A stretch of 64,000 nt of DNA, from the NCBI GenBank assembly GCA_023386635.1, contig JAEWJH010000066.1, positions 3,026-67,025 of the forward strand, given 5' to 3'. A model generated the notes under the pieces. That model ran no database searches and had not been told where the DNA came from. It saw only the letters and a program-made list of their open reading frames with translations. A program made the translations under genes and the position numbers. Within the stretch, counting starts at the first letter, position 1, and each line of letters begins with the position of its first letter. The DNA is from Pseudomonadota bacterium. GTDB taxonomy: Bacteria > Pseudomonadota > Alphaproteobacteria > Rhizobiales > Xanthobacteraceae. Positions 60,711 to 64,000 of the stretch are shown here, in pieces.

Positions 60711-61931
60711 TTAGAAGAACGCCTGGATACCGGTCTGCGCGCGACCGAGGATCAGCGCGTGGATGTCGTGTGCGCCCTCGTAAGTGTTGACCGTCTCGAG
60801 GTTACACATCACGCGCATCACGTGATACTCGTCGGCGATGCCGTTGCCGCCGTGCATGTCGCGGGCGACGCGGGCGATATCCAGCGCCTTGCCGCAGTTG
60901 TTGCGCTTCATCAGCGAGATCGACGGCGGCGCCGCGCGGTGATCTTCCAGCATGCGGCCGAGCCGCAGCGCGCCGGCCAGCCCGAGCGCGATCTCGGTCT
61001 GCATGTCGGCGAGCTTTTTCTGGATGAGCTGGTTGGCGGCGAGCGGCCGGCCGAACTGCTTGCGGTCGAGCACATATTGCCGCGCCTGATGCCAGCAGAA
61101 TTCCGCCGCGCCCATGGCGCCCCAGGCGATGCCGTAGCGCGCATTGTTGAGGCAACCGAACGGACCGGCGAGACCGCTGATCTCCGGAAAAATATTCTCT
61201 TCCGGCACCACGCAGTCTTCCAGCACGATCTGGCCGGTGATCGACGCGCGCAGCGACAGCTTGCCTTCGAGCTTCGGCGTCGAGAAACCCTTGGTGCCGC
61301 GATCGACGATGAAGCCGCGGATCTTGCCGTCGAGCTTCGCCCACACCACCGCCACATGCGCGGCCGGCGCGTTTGAGATCCAGGTCTTCGAACCGTTGAG
61401 CTTGTAGCCGCCGGCGACTTTCTCGGCGCGGGTGATCATCGAACCCGGATCGGAGCCGTAGTCCGGCTCGGTGAGACCGAAGCAGCCGATCATCTCGCCG
61501 GTGGCGAGTTTCGGCAGATATTTCTTGCGCTGCGCTTCCGTGCCGTAAGCGTAGATCGGGTACATGACGAGCGACGACTGCACCGACATCGCCGAGCGGT
61601 AGCCCGAGTCGACACGCTCGACTTCGCGAGCGATCAGACCGTAGGACACATAGCCGAGACCGGCGCCGCCATATTCCTCCGGCACGGTCGGACCAAGCAG
61701 GCCGAGCGCGCCCATCTCCTGAAACATCTCGGGATCGAACCGCTCGTCACGATAGGCGGTCAGCACGCGCGGCATCAGCTTGTCCTGCGCGTAGCCGCGC
61801 GCGGTGTCGCGCACCATCTTCTCTTCTTCGGTCAGGTCATGCTCGAGATCGAGCGGATCCTCCCAGACGAAGGCAGAATCCTTGAGACTGACCACCTTTT
61901 TGCCGGTCTGCTTTTCGGCCGCCTGCGACAT
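60711..61931 (-). CDS. gcdH: glutaryl-CoA dehydrogenase
   Basis: A 406-residue acyl-CoA dehydrogenase. It oxidises and decarboxylates glutaryl-CoA to crotonyl-CoA with FAD, passing electrons to ETF. The GcdH pattern is clear: FGLTEPDYGSDPGSM, GSKTWISNAPAAHVAVVWAK, GCLNNARYGIAWGAMGAAEFC and the catalytic Glu in TVNTYEGAHDIHALILGR (about residue 385). The ATG at 61931 follows AGGAG. It serves lysine/tryptophan breakdown and the end of anaerobic-type aromatic pathways. Confidence 0.95.
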   Translation of the reverse strand: MSQAAEKQTGKKVVSLKDSAFVWEDPLDLEHDLTEEEKMVRDTARGYAQDKLMPRVLTAYRDERFDPEMFQEMGALGLLGPTVPEEYGGAGLGYVSYGLIAREVERVDSGYRSAMSVQSSLVMYPIYAYGTEAQRKKYLPKLATGEMIGCFGLTEPDYGSDPGSMITRAEKVAGGYKLNGSKTWISNAPAAHVAVVWAKLDGKIRGFIVDRGTKGFSTPKLEGKLSLRASITGQIVLEDCVVPEENIFPEISGLAGPFGCLNNARYGIAWGAMGAAEFCWHQARQYVLDRKQFGRPLAANQLIQKKLADMQTEIALGLAGALRLGRMLEDHRAAPPSISLMKRNNCGKALDIARVARDMHGGNGIADEYHVMRVMCNLETVNTYEGAHDIHALILGRAQTGIQAFF

Positions 61932-62046
61932 GGGGGATGCTCCTGACTGTCCAAACCCGTCTGAATTATAGCCCCGCGGATAACCGGGCAAGGGAGAAAT
62001 TTTAAGCTTGAAATATCCGACCTGAATGTCGCGGAATTCCATGCTC

Positions 62047-62928
62047 TTAGCCTGGCCGGGCCGCGATGGCATCGGCGATCGCGACGGTGCGCTCGGCCAT
62101 TTCCGCGTGCATGCGCTCGACCATCCGGCCGCCGATCTGCACCACGCCCTTGCCCCTGTTCTCCGGCTTCGCGAACTCCGCAATCATGGCGCGGGCCTGT
62201 GCGATCTCGTCCGGCGCCGGCGAGAACGCGGTGTTGCACGGCGCGATCTGATTCGGATGGATCAAGGTCTTGCCGTCGAAGCCGAAGTCGCGGCCCTGCT
62301 CGCATTCGCGCACGAAGCCGTCGGCATTGGCGATGTCGTTATAGACTCCGTCGAGCACGTCGATGCCGCCCGCATGCGCCGCCATCACCGCCATCGACAG
62401 CCACGCCAGCATCGGCGTGCGGCCCGGCACCTGCCGCGCGCGCGTCTCCTTGGCGAGATCGTTGGTGCCGAGCACGAAGCAGGACAGGCGCGTTTCCGAA
62501 TCCGCCGCGGCGCGGCCGAGTTCCTCGATGTTGAAAATCGCGTGCGGCGTCTCGATCATGGCCCAGACGCGAATCCTGAGATCGGCATGACCGTCGAGCA
62601 GCCGCTGCCCGACCAGTTCGAGCTGCTGCGCGGTTTCGATCTTCGGAATCAACACCGCATCGGGCTTCGCCTGGATCGCCGCCGCGATGTCGTCGGCAAA
62701 CCAGGGACTGCTGATGGCGTTGGTGCGGATCACCACTTCGCGCGGGCCGAAGCCGCCGGCGGCCACCGCATCCGCCACCTGCTGGCGTGCCGCCGCCTTG
62801 GCATCGGGCGCAACGGCATCCTCGAGATCGAGGATCACGCCGTCGACCGGCAATGATTTTGCTTTCTCGATCGCGCGGGCATTGGAGCCGGGCATGTAAA
62901 GGACGCTGCGGCGCGGACGAATGGTCAT
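62047..62928 (-). CDS. CoA ester lyase, HpcH/HpaI (CitE-like) family
   Basis: A 293-residue TIM-barrel lyase. Family motifs are RRSVLYMPGSNARAIEKAKS at the start, VILDLEDAVAPDAK with Mg2+-binding acids, PKIETAQQLELV, and LGTNDLAKETRA. These enzymes cleave or form malyl-, citramalyl- or citryl-CoA type esters. The exact substrate is not set. It is upstream of gcdH on the same strand, with a 115-base gap, and may belong to the same acyl-CoA catabolic unit. Confidence 0.88.
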   Translation of the reverse strand: MTIRPRRSVLYMPGSNARAIEKAKSLPVDGVILDLEDAVAPDAKAAARQQVADAVAAGGFGPREVVIRTNAISSPWFADDIAAAIQAKPDAVLIPKIETAQQLELVGQRLLDGHADLRIRVWAMIETPHAIFNIEELGRAAADSETRLSCFVLGTNDLAKETRARQVPGRTPMLAWLSMAVMAAHAGGIDVLDGVYNDIANADGFVRECEQGRDFGFDGKTLIHPNQIAPCNTAFSPAPDEIAQARAMIAEFAKPENRGKGVVQIGGRMVERMHAEMAERTVAIADAIAARPG

Positions 62929-62991
62929 GAAACTCCCCTGAGTGGCGCGACATGCTACCGGCGGCGCGCGTCCCGTGCCACTGTCATCACC

Positions 62992-63201
62992 ATGATCGCG
63001 GCTGCTTCCAAAGTCTGGCTCGCGGCATCGACGGTTGCCCCGGCGGCTGGCTCGTCGTACTCGTGCAGCCGGACGGCGACGCCTGCGAGATCGCCGATGC
63101 GCTGCGCATGCCGCAGCAGCCGATGGTGATCGCCATCGACATGCCGATCGGCCTGCCGGAGCGCGCCGGTGGAAGCGGAAGATTACGCCAGCGCCTGCGC
63201 C
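62992..63201 (+). pseudogene. degraded DUF429 gene
   Basis: Pieces of a DUF429 protein lie in different frames. ATG 62992 reads MIAAASKVWLA, then one base is missing near 63022 and the next frame reads GIDGCPGGWLVVLVQPDGD and VIAIDMPIGLPERAG. After base about 63170 the frame changes again to VEAEDYASACA, a segment expected much further along the protein. The gene therefore appears to carry a frameshift, an internal deletion and loss of its 3' end into the OxyR-type gene. DUF429 has no established function. Confidence 0.65.
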
Positions 63202-64000
63202 TCACGCCGCCTGCTTGACGCCGAGCGCCTCGACGATGATCTCGCCGAGCGCCATGAAATCGGCGACGCGCGGCGACGTGCTGCGCCAGACGAGACCGAT
63301 CAGCCGCGCCGGCTCGGGATCGCTGAACCGCACCACGCGCACGCGCGCATCGCGCAATTCCACATCGACGGCAATCTCCGGCAACAGCGTGACGCCGTAG
63401 CCATTGGCGACCATCTGCGTCACCGTGGCGAGGCTGGTGGCGCCGAGCCGTGCCGGCGTCGCCGATGCGGACGACATCGACATGCCTGCGTCGCGCCGGC
63501 TCACGGCGCAAAACGCCAGCGCCTGATCGCGCAGACAATGGCCTTCTTCCAGCAGGATCAGTTCGCTCGGATCGACATCGCGCGGACTGATCGGCGTGTC
63601 GCCGCGCGGCGCACGCGATGCCGGCAGCGCGAGCAGGAAGCGATCCTCGAACAGCGGCTTGGCGTGCAGATCAGGATTGTCGACCGGCAGCGCCAGCATC
63701 ACCACGTCGAGTTGGCCGCGCGACAATTCGTCGAGCAGCACATGCGTCTGCGTCTCGCGCATGTCGAGGGTGAGATCGGGATAACGCTGCTGCAGCGCCG
63801 GCAATACGCGCGGCAGCACATACGGCGCGATGGTCGGGATCACGCCGAACCGCAGCGCACCCGACAGCGGCCGCCCGCGATGCCGCGCGACATCGACCAG
63901 ATCGCGCGCCGCCGCGAGGATCAGATCGGCGCGCTCCACCACTTCGCGGCCGGCCTCGGTGAAGGCGACCTCGCCCGGACGTCGCTCCACCAGATCGACG
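63202..64000 (-). CDS. oxyR: LysR-family regulator, OxyR type (5' end beyond window)
   Basis: The last 266 codons of a LysR-type regulator; the helix-turn-helix start lies outside the window. Visible are the end of the DNA-binding domain (LVERRPGEVAFTEAG), the linker helix, and the sensor domain. OxyR hallmarks are LLEEGHCLRDQALAFC, holding both redox cysteines in the spacing of E. coli Cys199 and Cys208, and TQMVANGYGVTLLPEIAVDVE. It should activate catalase/peroxidase genes on H2O2 exposure. Its 3' end abuts the DUF429 remnant. Confidence 0.9.
   Translation of the reverse strand, partial: VDLVERRPGEVAFTEAGREVVERADLILAAARDLVDVARHRGRPLSGALRFGVIPTIAPYVLPRVLPALQQRYPDLTLDMRETQTHVLLDELSRGQLDVVMLALPVDNPDLHAKPLFEDRFLLALPASRAPRGDTPISPRDVDPSELILLEEGHCLRDQALAFCAVSRRDAGMSMSSASATPARLGATSLATVTQMVANGYGVTLLPEIAVDVELRDARVRVVRFSDPEPARLIGLVWRSTSPRVADFMALGEIIVEALGVKQAA

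Noticed and set aside
1..64000. Search for CRISPR arrays, tRNA/rRNA genes, insertion sequences, integrases or phage genes
   Set aside because: No regularly spaced repeats, cloverleaf-like genes, transposase motifs or terminal inverted repeats with target duplications were found by eye.

Overview
The window is a GC-rich chromosomal segment packed with genes on both strands. It looks like an alphaproteobacterium of the order Hyphomicrobiales, probably near Xanthobacteraceae/Bradyrhizobiaceae. The evidence is RegB/RegA, MmcB, a long GlnD next to MutS, intracellular PHB depolymerase with 3-hydroxybutyrate dehydrogenase, abundant aromatic-acid genes with TRAP transport, and a TTAA-N7-TTAA (CtrA-type) site. 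This placement is an inference from gene content. No rRNA, tRNA, CRISPR array, insertion sequence or phage gene was seen.

Layout. 1-7.4 kb: tail of a DUF1345 protein, a Na+/H+ antiporter, a transglutaminase-like hypothetical, ispG, a DMT exporter, a Zur-type regulator, and a 3-hydroxybutyrate dehydrogenase/patatin pair. 7.5-11.7 kb: a MarR-EmrA-EmrB efflux operon and a MaoC hydratase. 11.8-18.2 kb (minus strand): an orphan branched-chain-type binding protein and a methyl/C1 cassette made of two core-MetE paralogues, an MTHFR-like protein and an HTH-methyltransferase fusion. 18.4-22.7 kb (minus): a protocatechuate/beta-ketoadipate operon (CoA-transferase A and B, thiolase, PcaH, PcaG) closed by a 15-bp perfect terminator stem. 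22.7-36.1 kb: a large aryl-acid locus with DUF3237, a feruloyl-CoA-synthase-like ligase, SDR, 4-hydroxybenzoyl-CoA-type thioesterase, MarR, TRAP DctPQM, a two-subunit indolepyruvate-type ferredoxin oxidoreductase, an ACMSD-like amidohydrolase and an FAD monooxygenase. 36.3-49.8 kb: mutS, a membrane protein, OsmC, alcohol dehydrogenase, an SsuABC-type importer, glnD and a class A PBP. 49.8-57.6 kb: Bcr/CflA exporter, YgjP-like metalloprotease, phaZ, an ABC exporter, regB, regA and mmcB. 57.6-64 kb: mtnA, an arylformamidase-like hydrolase, a TSUP permease, gcdH, a CoA-ester lyase, a broken DUF429 gene, and an OxyR-type regulator that runs off the end.

How it fits together. The central 18-36 kb reads as an aromatic-acid catabolic region. 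TRAP import and CoA activation feed side-chain shortening and thioester release to hydroxybenzoates; ring hydroxylation and the lower beta-ketoadipate steps follow. No enoyl-CoA hydratase, PcaB, PcaC or PcaD lies in the window, so the route is incomplete here. Two similar inverted repeats, AT(T/A)GTT...AAC(A/T)AT, lie before the ligase gene and between marR and the TRAP genes. They suggest that one MarR protein controls both units. The role of the ferredoxin oxidoreductase and amidohydrolase in this locus is the least explained part.

A second unusual module is the methyl cassette at 13.4-18.2 kb. Intergenic gaps repeatedly hold REP-like palindromes with shared arms (ATCACCGGG/CCCGGTGAT, ATGGCCGG/CCGGCCAT).
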